Assembly (NCBI RefSeq): GCF_003725995.1
Contig: NZ_QIBX01000001.1
Location: 1-64,000, forward strand
DNA: 64,000 nucleotides
Source of the DNA: Slackia equolifaciens
GTDB taxonomy: Bacteria > Actinomycetota > Coriobacteriia > Coriobacteriales > Eggerthellaceae
Reading direction: 5' to 3'
Each line of letters opens with the position of its first letter. Within the stretch, counting starts at the first letter, position 1. This document shows, one piece after another, positions 44,588-54,717 of this stretch. The notes below the pieces were generated by a model that saw only the letters and a list, made by a program, of their open reading frames with translations, made no database searches and had not been told where the DNA came from. Both the position numbers and the translations under genes were made by a program.

Positions 44588-44707
44588 GATGGGTGCCGCC
44601 CCGCGGTTCGACTAACCGACGGGCACCACCCCGCGGTTCGACCAGCCGACGGGCACCGCCCTGCGACCTAACTAGCTGACGGGCACCGCCCAGCAGCCTG
44701 ACAAATC
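44588..44707. repeat. Four 30-bp tandem repeats
   Basis: Units start GATGGGTGCCGCCCCGCGGT, GACGGGCACCACCCCGCGGT, GACGGGCACCGCCCTGCGAC and GACGGGCACCGCCCAGCAGC at exact 30-base steps. Confidence 0.85.
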
Positions 44708-44718
44708 CCGCATTTCAG

Positions 44719-44826
44719 CCAGTTTTTCGCGAACGAGGCAAGCCCACAGCTGCGCCAGTATTGCACAAATGCGAGAAGCCTACAGCTCTGCCAGTTTTTC
44801 GCGAATGCGGCGCGCCATGCCCTCGG
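44719..44826. repeat. 36-bp tandem repeats extending the dxs 3' end
   Basis: CCAGTTTTTCGCGAACGAGG (44719), CCAGTATTGCACAAATGCGA (44755) and CCAGTTTTTCGCGAATGCGG (44791, inside dxs) at 36-base steps. Confidence 0.7.
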
Positions 44827-46669
44827 CATCGATGCCCAGTTCTTTATGGAGCAGCCCCACCTTGCCCTGCTGGACGAACTTGTCGGGAATGCCGAACACA
44901 AGCAGCGGCGGCACTTTCTCGGGCGGACGCTCGGCCAAGGCTTCAAGAATGCCTTCGCCTATACCGCCCTCGATCACGCCCTCTTCCGCCGTGCACACCA
45001 GGCGGCACTCGAGCGCCGCTTTTCGCACGGCCGCCTCGTCGAACGGCTTGATCCAGCGCATGTCCACCACGCGCACGCCGACGCCCTCAGCCGCCAGGAT
45101 ATCCGACGCGCCCTCGGCCTCTTGCACCATGCGGCCGAATGCCAGAATGGCCACATCGTTGCCCTCGCGCACCGTGCGCGACTTGCCCACCTCGAGCACA
45201 CGAGGCTCGCTCGGAAGCTCTACGCCGCGGGCCTCACCGCGCGGATAGCGCAGCGCAACCGGGCCATCAAGGGCAAGCGCCGTATGCAGCATATGCACAA
45301 GCTCCGCCTCATCTGACGGCGCCATAGCCTTCATGTGCGGAATCATGCGCATGTACGCGATGTCGAACACGCCGTGATGCGTAGGGCCGTCATCGCCCAC
45401 AAGTCCCGCACGGTCGAGACAGAACACCGTATGCAGCTTAGGCAGGGCGTTATTGATAATCACCTGGTCAACCGCGCGCTGCATAAAGGTCGAATAGATG
45501 GCGACCACGGGCTTCATGCCGGCGATGGCAAGGCCGCTCGCCATGCCCACGGCGTGCTCCTCGGCGATGCCGGTGTCAACAAAGCGGTTGGGGAATTTCT
45601 CGGCGAATGGGGCAAGGCCCGTGCCGTCTTTCATGGCAGCCGTGATGGCCACGATGCTCTCATCGCGCTCGGCCTCGGCAAGCAGCGCCTTGCCGAACAC
45701 GCTCGTATACTTGGGCGCAGCCGACGACGACTTTTTCACCTCTCCCGTTGCGATGTCGAACGGGCTCACGCCGTGGAATACATCGGGGTGCGCCTCGGCA
45801 GGCGCGTAACCGGCACCCTTCTTGGTGACCACATGCATAAGAACGGGGCCGTCGGCCTCAAGCACCACACGCATCGTACGCTTGATGGCGGAAATGTCAT
45901 GCCCCGGGATGGGTGCCGTGCACAGAATGCCCAACTGCTCGAACAGCATTTCATCGGGGATGACCATCTGCTTGATGGAGTCTTTGACGTTGCGCCCGAA
46001 ATCCACCAGTCCCTGGCCCCATCCGCCGCGCGACTCCAACGCGCTTTGGATGTGGTCGCGCGTGCGCGTGTATGACTTGGATGCACGCTTGTGCCCCAGG
46101 TAATTGGCGAGCGCGCCCACGTTGCGAGAGATGGACATCTCGTTGTCGTTGAGGATGATGACCATAGGCGTTTGCGCCTGGCCCACATGATTGAGCGCCT
46201 CGAACGCCATGCCGCCCGAAAGAGCCGCATCGCCGATGATGGTCACGATCTTCTCGTCGCTGCCGCGCAAATCGCGCGCGAGCGCCAAGCCCAGCGCAAC
46301 CGACACCGAGTCGGATGCATGGCCCGAAGGATGTACATCATAGGGGCTCTCGGTTGCCTTGGGAAAGCCGGAGATGCCCTTGTATTGGCGCAACGTATCG
46401 AAATCCTTGAGCCTGCCTGTAACAAGCTTGTGGGCATACGATTGATGGCCCACGTCAAACAACAGCTTGTCGTGAGGGCAGTTCATGACGCTATGGCACG
46501 CAAGAATCAGCTCCACCACACCCAAGCTCGGCGCCACATGGCCGCCGGTCTTGGACGTCGTGCGGATGATCTGCTCGCGAATCTCGGACGCAAGAATCTG
46601 CAGCTCCTCATCGGTGAGAACCTTCAGATCTGCGGGAGATTCGATCATGTCAAGGATACGATGTTCCAT
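44780..46669 (-). CDS. dxs: 1-deoxy-D-xylulose-5-phosphate synthase
   Basis: 629 residues; thiamine diphosphate enzyme joining pyruvate and glyceraldehyde 3-phosphate, entry to the MEP pathway. Seen in order: TGGHVAPSLGVVELILACHS, FDVGHQSYAHKL, the ThDP motif GDAALSGGMAFEALNHVG...NDN, the transketolase Glu region DTGIAEEHAVGMASGLA and HGVFDIAYM. Length matches the family. AGCAGGGACT precedes the ATG. The last residues REKLAEL lie in a 36-bp unit that is repeated beyond the stop. Last gene of the Asp23-nusB-xseB-dxs row. Confidence 0.96.
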   Translation of the reverse strand: MEHRILDMIESPADLKVLTDEELQILASEIREQIIRTTSKTGGHVAPSLGVVELILACHSVMNCPHDKLLFDVGHQSYAHKLVTGRLKDFDTLRQYKGISGFPKATESPYDVHPSGHASDSVSVALGLALARDLRGSDEKIVTIIGDAALSGGMAFEALNHVGQAQTPMVIILNDNEMSISRNVGALANYLGHKRASKSYTRTRDHIQSALESRGGWGQGLVDFGRNVKDSIKQMVIPDEMLFEQLGILCTAPIPGHDISAIKRTMRVVLEADGPVLMHVVTKKGAGYAPAEAHPDVFHGVSPFDIATGEVKKSSSAAPKYTSVFGKALLAEAERDESIVAITAAMKDGTGLAPFAEKFPNRFVDTGIAEEHAVGMASGLAIAGMKPVVAIYSTFMQRAVDQVIINNALPKLHTVFCLDRAGLVGDDGPTHHGVFDIAYMRMIPHMKAMAPSDEAELVHMLHTALALDGPVALRYPRGEARGVELPSEPRVLEVGKSRTVREGNDVAILAFGRMVQEAEGASDILAAEGVGVRVVDMRWIKPFDEAAVRKAALECRLVCTAEEGVIEGGIGEGILEALAERPPEKVPPLLVFGIPDKFVQQGKVGLLHKELGIDAEGMARRIREKLAEL

Positions 46670-46737
46670 AGTCCCTGCTTTCTCACGGCCGGCGCCTGCC
46701 TCGCCGGATAAGCATCTTACGTGTAATGCGACGGGGC

Positions 46738-46950
46738 CTACTCGCGCCCTTCGCCGTCAGAATCGACAGCGGGCTCGGGCTCGCCGTTCATGGACTCCAA
46801 AAGCTCCGTCGCCCTCATGCCGAGCTTGACCGCCTCGTCGTACAAGTCGAGCGCGGCATCCAACGGCACGTCGTCGCCCTTTACCTGGGTCGCGATTTCT
46901 TCCAGTCGATCGCGAATGCCGGCGAACGTTTCTTCGGTCTTGGCATCCAT
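46738..46950 (-). CDS. xseB: Exodeoxyribonuclease VII small subunit
   Basis: 70 residues, the usual size: ETFAGIRDRLEEIATQVKGD and LDLYDEAVKLGMRATELLES form the helical hairpin that packs on XseA; the tail is acidic. XseA is not in the window. Starts three bases after the nusB stop, 68 bases before dxs. Confidence 0.9.
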   Translation of the reverse strand: MDAKTEETFAGIRDRLEEIATQVKGDDVPLDAALDLYDEAVKLGMRATELLESMNGEPEPAVDSDGEGRE

Positions 46951-46953
46951 GCG

Positions 46954-47553
46954 CTATTCGCCCTTCGACGATTCGACGGCCTCGGACGCGGAATCACCCT
47001 GGTCGGAAACCGCGCCGAGTTCGGATTCGGCAGCACGGACGGGCTCGTCCGCGGGATTCGCCTCGGATTCTGTCTCGGCCTTAGTCGACGGCGCATCGGC
47101 GGCCTCTTCGACCGCCGCATCGGAGGCGCTGCCCTCGGAGCCGCCCTCCATATCGCGCGCGATGCGGCCCAGCACGCCGTTCACGAAACGATGAGAATCG
47201 TCCTCGCCGCCAAACTCCTTGGCAAGCTCAACCGCCTCATTGATGGCGACCGAAACGGGTACATCGTCCACGTAGCTCATTTCGTACACGGCAAGGCGCA
47301 GCACGCAACGATCGACCACCGGCATGCGGTCGATGGCCCAGTTCTGGGAGCGTCCGCTGATTGCGGCGTTGATGTGCGCAGCGTGCGAAGCCACCCCCAT
47401 CACAAGGGAACGCGCGTAATCATCCATCCCCGCCTCCTCAGGAAGGAGGTTTTCCTCCAAAACCTTGTCGGCGGGAACACCCAGAATCTCGCTTTGGTAC
47501 AGCGCCTGCAGCGCGCTGCGGCGCGCGAGCGTACGCTCATGTCGTTTAGCCAT
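46954..47553 (-). CDS. nusB: Transcription antitermination factor NusB with acidic C-terminal tail
   Basis: 199 residues. The first 140 are a standard NusB (RRSALQALYQSEILG, RMPVVDRCVLRLAVYEM, VAINEAVELAKEFGGEDDSH, RFVNGVLGRIARD), which binds boxA RNA with NusE in rRNA antitermination. The remaining 60 residues are a Glu/Ala/Ser-rich, probably disordered extension (DAAVEEAADAPSTKAETESE) not present in typical NusB. Tight spacing with xseB below and 38 bases after the Asp23 stop. Confidence 0.92.
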   Translation of the reverse strand: MAKRHERTLARRSALQALYQSEILGVPADKVLEENLLPEEAGMDDYARSLVMGVASHAAHINAAISGRSQNWAIDRMPVVDRCVLRLAVYEMSYVDDVPVSVAINEAVELAKEFGGEDDSHRFVNGVLGRIARDMEGGSEGSASDAAVEEAADAPSTKAETESEANPADEPVRAAESELGAVSDQGDSASEAVESSKGE

Positions 47554-47591
47554 GAAAGACAGTCCTTAATGATTGAAATGTTTGGTTCGAT

Positions 47592-47942
47592 CTAGTCGGC
47601 GAAGCGGATGCCGTCAACGTACACGTCGATGGACGCGATGGAGAAGCCCACCTGCGTGGTCACGGCGTCGGCGATGGCCTGGCGCACGGCGGCGGCAACC
47701 TGCGGGATAGGCTGGCCGTAGTACACGTCGATATGCACAGCCACCTCGATGCCCTCGCTCTCGTTCATATGCACGTCGATGCCCGCACCGGCAGGCTTGG
47801 CGGCAAAACGCGAGCGCAGCCCAGAAAAGCTCGAGGATCCGACGCTCGCTACGCCCTCCACGTCGCGCGCGGCGATGGCGATGATGGTTTCCATGACTCC
47901 GGGGGCCAGACCCAGGCCGTCTACATACAGCTCTTCGCTCAT
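47592..47942 (-). CDS. Asp23/Gls24 family envelope stress protein
   Basis: 116 residues: APGVMETIIAIAARDVEGVA, VHMNESEGIEVAVHIDVYYG and the closing VGFSIASIDVYVDGIRF. These small proteins attach to the membrane through AmaP-like partners in Gram-positive bacteria and are linked to envelope stress. The ATG at 47942 carries GAGGAGGAACG; the frame open to 48296 is not coding upstream. First gene of the nusB-xseB-dxs row, an order common in Gram-positives. Confidence 0.88.
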   Translation of the reverse strand: MSEELYVDGLGLAPGVMETIIAIAARDVEGVASVGSSSFSGLRSRFAAKPAGAGIDVHMNESEGIEVAVHIDVYYGQPIPQVAAAVRQAIADAVTTQVGFSIASIDVYVDGIRFAD

Positions 47943-48212
47943 GAACGTTCCTCCTCTTTCGCCGCCCCGCTGCCGGGGCGCCTTGGCGCACGCGCCGTCT
48001 TGTTTGGATAGTGCCCGACCGAAAACCCGACCGGAAGCCTTCCCGCATAGACCCATCGGAAGCCTTCCCGGCCCGTCGCCCGGCCGGAAGCGCAAGCCCG
48101 CGAAGCGTGAAAAGCGCGTCGCACGTTGCTCGCCCTTTGTGTATCCAGTTATTGTAGCGCAAAGCAAGCGAAACCCGCCGTCACACGTCTCATCGACGGA
48201 ATTTCCTAAACC

Positions 48213-48246
48213 CAAGAAAAACGCCGCCCCGAACGGAGCGGCGTTT
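48213..48246 (-). terminator. Free-standing terminator
   Basis: Minus strand AAACGCCGC ... GCGGCGTTT followed by TTCTTGGG. No gene ends here; the transcript would start between 48250 and the accC terminator at 48458. Confidence 0.6.
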
Positions 48247-48299
48247 GTACGCTCTTGCCTAGCCTGACAGAACCACAAGACAAGACTGCGAGACACGAG

Positions 48300-48420
48300 T
48301 GGAACAGCAAGGGCGGCTTCCGCATCGGAAATTCGTGGGTTCCGGGGACACCGCGTGCTTCGTGCGCAAGCTCATGGGAACGCGCGAAGATTCGGTGCGG
48401 GAGCCGCCCGCAGCGCCGCA
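48300..48420. repeat. Interspersed structured repeat, copy B
   Basis: Counterpart of 31997-32128. The outer stem is GTTCC (48339-48343) with GGAAC (48377-48381); the inner stem GCGTGC-TTC-GTGCGC (48353-48367) keeps pairing through two G-U pairs on the plus strand. Confidence 0.7.
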
Positions 48421-48457
48421 GCGTCTCAACGCCCGCAGCGCCGCAGCGTCTCAAACG

Positions 48458-48484
48458 AAAAAGCGCCGGCTGGTAAGCCGGCGC
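48458..48484 (-). terminator. accC terminator
   Basis: Minus strand GCGCCGGCT-TACC-AGCCGGCGC followed by TTTTT. The same 9-bp stem ends efp at 52128-52157. Confidence 0.88.
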
Positions 48485-48490
48485 AATCCC

Positions 48491-49834
48491 TTACAGTCCC
48501 GTTACCTCAATGAAATCGGTGCGGGCCTCGCCCTTCTGGAAGATATCGGTCTCCAGTACCTTCTGATGGAACGGAATGGTGGTGGCTATGCCCTCGATCT
48601 TGAACTCGGCCAAGGCGCGACGGCCACGAGCGATGGCCTCCTCGCGATCCTTACCCCACACGATAAGCTTGGCCACCATGGAGTCATAGAACGGCGAGAT
48701 GGTGGAGCCAGCCTGAATATAGCTCTCCACGCGCACGCCGGGGCCGCCAGGAACATCGAAACGCGTGATGTTGCCGGGGCACGGACGGAAGTCGTGCTCG
48801 GGATCCTCCGCGTTGATGCGGAACTCGATGGCATGGCCGTTCGGGCTGAACGGAGCCTGACCCGCGCAGCTCATAGGCTCGCCAGACGCAATGCGCAGCT
48901 GTTCCTTGATGATGTCGACGCCGGTGATCTGCTCCGTTACGGGATGCTCCACCTGCACGCGGGTGTTCATCTCCATGAAGTAGAACTTGCCGGACTCATC
49001 GAGCAAGAACTCGATGGTGCCCGCGTTGCGATAGTCCACCGCACGCACGGCCTTGACGGCCGCCACGCCCATGTCACGACGCAGCTGGTCGTTGAGGGCG
49101 GGCGACGGGGCCTCCTCGAGCAGCTTCTGGTGGCGGCGTTGAATGGAGCAGTCGCGCTCGCACAGAGCCACCTGGTTGCCGAAGTCATCGGCGAGCACCT
49201 GAATCTCCACGTGGCGCGGACGCAGCACGAGCTTCTCCAGATACACGTCGCCATTGCCGAAAGCCGCCTGGGCCTCGGCACGCGCGGCCGTGAAGGCGCT
49301 CTCCAGCTCCTCGGGCTTATGCACTTCGCGCATGCCTTTGCCGCCGCCGCCGGCAGACGCCTTGATGAGCACGGGATATCCCACGCGATCGGCGAAGGCA
49401 CGGGCGTCTTCCACGCGCTCCACCACGCCGTCGGAGCCGGGCACGGTGGGCACGCCGCAGGCGGTCATGGTTTCGCGGGCCGCAGCCTTGTTGCCCATGC
49501 GCTCAATGCACTCGGGAGAAGGCCCGATGAACACGAGGTCGTTCTCGGCGCAGGCACGGGCGAAATCGGCGTTTTCGGCTAAAAAGCCGTAACCGGGATG
49601 CACCGCCTGGCAGCCGGTGGTCACGGCTGCGGCGATGATGTTGGACATGTTGAGGTACGACTTGCCCGCAGGAGCGGGGCCGATGCACACGGCCTCGTCG
49701 GCGTAGCGCACGGGCAGCGTGTCCTTATCGGCCACCGAGTACACGGCCACCGTCTTCACGCCAAGCTCGCGGGCGGCGCGCATGATGCGAAGCGCCACTT
49801 CGCCGCGATTGGCTACCAGAATCTTATCGAACAC
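48491..49834 (-). CDS. accC: Biotin carboxylase subunit
   Basis: 447 residues. ATP-grasp enzyme carboxylating biotin with bicarbonate. Blocks: [53 protein letters not shown] (glycine-rich ATP loop), [14 protein letters not shown] and [16 protein letters not shown]. Starts three bases after the stop of the carboxyltransferase-BCCP fusion gene, so the pair forms one two-subunit carboxylase, probably pyruvate carboxylase or the catalytic part of an oxaloacetate decarboxylase; sharing with acetyl-CoA carboxylase is possible. Confidence 0.94.
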   Translation of the reverse strand: MFDKILVANRGEVALRIMRAARELGVKTVAVYSVADKDTLPVRYADEAVCIGPAPAGKSYLNMSNIIAAAVTTGCQAVHPGYGFLAENADFARACAENDLVFIGPSPECIERMGNKAAARETMTACGVPTVPGSDGVVERVEDARAFADRVGYPVLIKASAGGGGKGMREVHKPEELESAFTAARAEAQAAFGNGDVYLEKLVLRPRHVEIQVLADDFGNQVALCERDCSIQRRHQKLLEEAPSPALNDQLRRDMGVAAVKAVRAVDYRNAGTIEFLLDESGKFYFMEMNTRVQVEHPVTEQITGVDIIKEQLRIASGEPMSCAGQAPFSPNGHAIEFRINAEDPEHDFRPCPGNITRFDVPGGPGVRVESYIQAGSTISPFYDSMVAKLIVWGKDREEAIARGRRALAEFKIEGIATTIPFHQKVLETDIFQKGEARTDFIEVTGL

Positions 49835-49837
49835 GTT

Positions 49838-51706
<1,869 letters not shown>

Positions 51707-51921
51707 GCTTCACCTCTCTCTTCGAGCGAACGCGATCGAGCAGCAGGCCAATCGAGCCCGCCGCTCCCTGCGATGCCGGCAGAGCGCCCCGCGCAAAGCA
51801 AGAGCGATGGCCTCCGTAAGACACCGCGAGCGAAATCGCCCCAGTCATACGAGCGTCATATTATAGGGAATGCATCAAGCATTTACTTTGACGTTCTAAG
51901 TTTCTACGACAAAACTGCACG

Positions 51922-51937
51922 CTTTAATGCACTAAAG
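51922..51937. promoter_or_regulatory. Palindromic operator CTTTA-ATGCAC-TAAAG
   Basis: The most symmetric of the four copies. About 60 bases upstream of the TATAAT used by oadA, so an activator position is possible for this gene. Confidence 0.6.
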
Positions 51938-52066
51938 CACTATATCGCGCGATAGTATGCTTGTCGAGAGAGACCCGGCGCACGCCGGTCAACGGCACAG
52001 TAACACTACACGGAACGATTCGATTTCTGCACCCTGGTCATTTTTCAATCGAATGAGCAGTTGGGG

Positions 52067-52116
52067 GCCTTCGTGAGAAGATTCGGCGTGAGAGAAACGC
52101 ACCGTATCGCAGCGCC
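52067..52116. repeat. Interspersed repeat, partial copy C
   Basis: GAGAAGATTCGGCGTGAGAG and ATCGCAGCGCC match the right part of copies A and B; the stem-loop half is missing. Confidence 0.45.
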
Positions 52117-52127
52117 TTCCCCTATGC

Positions 52128-52157
52128 AAAAAAAGCGCCGGCTGGATAAGCCGGCGC
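52128..52157 (-). terminator. efp terminator
   Basis: Minus strand GCGCCGGCT-TATCC-AGCCGGCGC followed by TTTTTTT, 30 bases after the stop. Confidence 0.9.
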
Positions 52158-52186
52158 AATGGGAACTCCTGGTTTTGCAGTAACGA

Positions 52187-52750
52187 CTAGACGCGCTTGA
52201 CGAAACGGCCGTCGCGAGTGTCGATCTGGAGGATGTCGCCCACGTTCACGAAGGTGGGAACTTTCACCTCGGCGCCCGTCTCAAGCGTCGCGGGCTTGGT
52301 GGTGCCCTGAACGGTGTCGCCCTTGAAGCCGGGCTCGGTCTCGGTCACCTCGAGCTCCACGAACATCTGGGGCTCGCAGCCGATCAGGTCGCCATCGGCA
52401 TACTCAAGGGTAACGGGGTCATTCTCCTTGAGCCACTTGGCGGTATCGCCCACGTTGTCAGCGGGCAGGCTGAACTGCTCGTAGCTGTTGGGGTCCATGA
52501 AGTAGAAATCGGCGCCGTCATTGTACAGATAGGTCATTTCCTTCTGCTCCAGACGCACGGTCTCGAACTTCACGCCGGAGTTCACAGTGTCGGAATACAC
52601 GCGGCCGTTGCGCACGTCACGCAGCTTCATGCGCACGAACGCGCCGCCCTTGCCGGGCTTGACGTGCTGGAACTCGATGATGGTGCACATCTTGTTGTTG
52701 TACATGATGCACATGCCGTTTTTGAAATCGGCGGTAGAGATGGTAGCCAC
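52187..52750 (-). CDS. efp: Elongation factor P
   Basis: 187 residues, three beta-barrel domains; relieves ribosome stalling on proline runs. ISTADFKNGMCIMYNNKMC at the start, the tip loop HVKPGKGGAFVRMKL with the lysine that is modified in other bacteria, and the last barrel ending GDILQIDTRDGRFVKRV. No epmA-like modification gene nearby. GAGAGCACCC-like leader; a strong terminator follows. Sits after pepQ, as in many Gram-positives. Confidence 0.96.
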   Translation of the reverse strand: MATISTADFKNGMCIMYNNKMCTIIEFQHVKPGKGGAFVRMKLRDVRNGRVYSDTVNSGVKFETVRLEQKEMTYLYNDGADFYFMDPNSYEQFSLPADNVGDTAKWLKENDPVTLEYADGDLIGCEPQMFVELEVTETEPGFKGDTVQGTTKPATLETGAEVKVPTFVNVGDILQIDTRDGRFVKRV

Positions 52751-52852
52751 GGGTGCTCTCCTTCTTGATCGTTACACGCTTACGCGCGGCGAACAACGTC
52801 CGCGCTTTCGCGTGGCAACCTCGTTCGCTTGCTTTAGGTAAACAAAAAGACG

Positions 52853-53995
52853 CTAAATTATAGCAAGTTCGTGCGTGGATTGCGTGAAAACCATGAAACC
52901 GTCTTCGGTAATCACGCCGAAATCCTCCAGGCGGCAGCCGAGCGCACCCGGCAGATACACGCCCGGCTCCACCGTGACCACGTTGCCCGGCACAAGCGGC
53001 TTGGAATTGCGCGGCGAAAGATTAGGCAGCTCGTGGATATCGATGCCCACGCCATGCCCCAAGCCGTGGCCCATCTTGCCGCCGAAGCCGTGCTCGTCCA
53101 GCACGCGTTCAGCCAGCTCGTGCGCCTCCTTGCCCGTCACGCCGGGCCGCAGCATGGCTTCCACCGCCTCGTTGGCGGCACGCACGGCGGCAAACACGCG
53201 CTTCGACTCTTCGGTCGCATGACCCATGCATACGGTACGCGTCATGTCGGAGCAGTAGCCGCCGCGGCGCGCGCCGAAATCCATCACCACCATGTCGCCG
53301 TCCTGAAGACGGCGCTCGCCGGGGATGCTGTGCGGAGCGGCGCCGTTGGGGCCGCTTGCCACGATGGATGAGAAAGCCAGGCCTTCCGCGCCCATGCGGC
53401 GCATAGTCTCCTCGAGCTCGAGCTGCACCTCACGTTCGGTCATGCCAACGCGCATAAAGCCGCATATATGCTCGAACGCGGCATCGGTGATCCGCTGAGC
53501 AGCGCGCATCGCGGCGATCTCCGCCTCGTCCTTCACGGCGCGAAGCCCTCGCACGAAATCGGACGCCTCCACGAGCTCGGGGGCAAAGCGATTTCCGGCG
53601 AACGCGGCCTCCAACGCACGAAACTCGGAAAGAGGCATCGAATCCTCTATGCCAAAGCGACACACGGCGCGCCCCGGCTCGCTCCCCCGCTGCTCATGGA
53701 ACCGCTCAAAGCCCTGCGCCGCCCACTTTGCGTGCGTTGCCGCCTCGCCGTCGATGATCCACGGCGTGCCCTGCGCGGCGCGCGACGCCGCATCGGTGTA
53801 GCGGGAATCGGTGTGGAGCACGCTCGTCCCAGGCGTCACGAACGCGAGGTGCGCCGGCTCGTCGTCGAATACGTTTTCGAACCCCGTAAGCCACCTCACG
53901 TTTGAGATATCGCGGCAATAGAAATCCGCGATGCCCGCTTCCGCCATCTTCTGGCGCATGCGCTCGAGGCGCGTCATTTCGTTCGTTTCGGCCAT
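52853..53995 (-). CDS. pepQ: M24 family Xaa-Pro peptidase
   Basis: 380 residues. Creatinase-type N-terminal domain then the pita-bread catalytic domain with the five metal ligands: VVMDFGARRGGYCSDMTRTV (two Asp), GHGLGHGVGIDIHELP (His), VTVEPGVYLPG (Glu) and CRLEDFGVIT (Glu). Removes residues next to proline from peptides in the cytoplasm. ATG 53995 chosen because AAGGTGG is properly placed; 54025 would add ten basic residues. Part of the aroC-aroK-pepQ-efp row. Confidence 0.92.
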   Translation of the reverse strand: MAETNEMTRLERMRQKMAEAGIADFYCRDISNVRWLTGFENVFDDEPAHLAFVTPGTSVLHTDSRYTDAASRAAQGTPWIIDGEAATHAKWAAQGFERFHEQRGSEPGRAVCRFGIEDSMPLSEFRALEAAFAGNRFAPELVEASDFVRGLRAVKDEAEIAAMRAAQRITDAAFEHICGFMRVGMTEREVQLELEETMRRMGAEGLAFSSIVASGPNGAAPHSIPGERRLQDGDMVVMDFGARRGGYCSDMTRTVCMGHATEESKRVFAAVRAANEAVEAMLRPGVTGKEAHELAERVLDEHGFGGKMGHGLGHGVGIDIHELPNLSPRNSKPLVPGNVVTVEPGVYLPGALGCRLEDFGVITEDGFMVFTQSTHELAII

Positions 53996-54182
53996 GAACA
54001 CCACCTTGTTCCGTTTGCGATTCAACGCGACCGCTCATCGCGCCCCTGCCAACGAGATTCCCGTCATCCAGCAAGGCCCCATCTGGCGCGCTTTGCTGCC
54101 CCGCAGACAGCAAACACCCGCAGGGCGTGGCCAGGCGCCGCACGAGAGCCCTTAATGCCCGCAGACGCTACAGGTATGCGCA

Positions 54183-54713
54183 TCAGTCAGACACGTAAAT
54201 GCCTCGACGTTTGAGCTCGCCTGCGATGGCGGCAGCCGCAGCGGCAGTGCCTTTGTTGCTTACATCCACATGCGCCTGCGCCACCTCGTCGTAGAGCGGC
54301 TTGCGCTCATCCCACAGCGCCTGCGTGTCGCACCCCTGCGCGAGCAGCGGCCGCGTGCGCATGCTTTTGATGCGCGAGAGCGAGCCCTCCATCGACGATT
54401 CAAGAAGCACGGCGAACCCCTGGGTTTTCAGCAGCTCGCGGTTCTCCGGCAGAGCGACGATGCCCTCGCCGCACGAGATGACTGCCGGCCCCAATGCCGC
54501 GCATTCGGCAAGCGCCTTTGCCTCCGCGCGACGCAGGCCTGCCTCGCCTCGCTGTTTGAACAATCGGTTAGCATCACGCCCGTGCTTGCGCTGGAGGTAG
54601 GCATCCACATCGATGGCTGCCACGCCCAAGTCGCGCGCCAGTCGCCGTGCCACGGTGGTCTTGCCCACCCCCATGTATCCTACAAGAAACACGTTCTGCT
54701 TCAGCACGCCCAT
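54183..54713 (-). CDS. aroK: Shikimate kinase
   Basis: 176 residues. P-loop VFLVGYMGVGKTTVARRLAR, DVDAYLQRKHG (shikimate-binding Asp), FKQRGEAGLRRAEAKAL and the lid RTRPLLAQG. Phosphorylates shikimate with ATP. The central motif reads SCGEGIVAL where most enzymes have GGG, one Gly changed. Starts four bases after the aroC stop with AGGTGA inside the aroC end, so the two are coupled. Confidence 0.92.
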   Translation of the reverse strand: MGVLKQNVFLVGYMGVGKTTVARRLARDLGVAAIDVDAYLQRKHGRDANRLFKQRGEAGLRRAEAKALAECAALGPAVISCGEGIVALPENRELLKTQGFAVLLESSMEGSLSRIKSMRTRPLLAQGCDTQALWDERKPLYDEVAQAHVDVSNKGTAAAAAAIAGELKRRGIYVSD

Positions 54714-54717
54714 GCGA

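Larger units (their letters stand above)
43612..44779. other. Repeat-rich gene-free kilobase downstream of dxs
   Basis: Several repeat types lie next to each other: GAGACCCGGCAT units near 44060-44190, the inverted ACGTTTAGCGAGATT array (44205-44471), four 30-bp units (44588-44707) and 36-bp units that continue from the dxs 3' end (44719 onward). No coding signal. Confidence 0.65.
47943..48490. other. accC-Asp23 spacer
   Basis: From right to left: accC terminator (48458-48484), copy B of the structured repeat (48300-48420), a second minus-strand terminator (48213-48246), then about 270 bases with repeated CCGGAAGCCTTCCCG motifs (48029-48080) ahead of the Asp23 gene. No protein gene. Confidence 0.6.
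51707..52186. other. efp-oadA spacer
   Basis: Contains the likely oadA promoter (TATAAT, 51865-51860, minus), the operator at 51922-51937 followed by another palindromic stretch CTATATCGCGCGATAG (51940-51955), repeat copy C (52067-52116) and the efp terminator. No gene. Confidence 0.6.

Noticed and set aside
44588-44707. CRISPR array
   Set aside because: Four 30-bp units stand head to tail without spacers and are diverged; simple tandem repeats.
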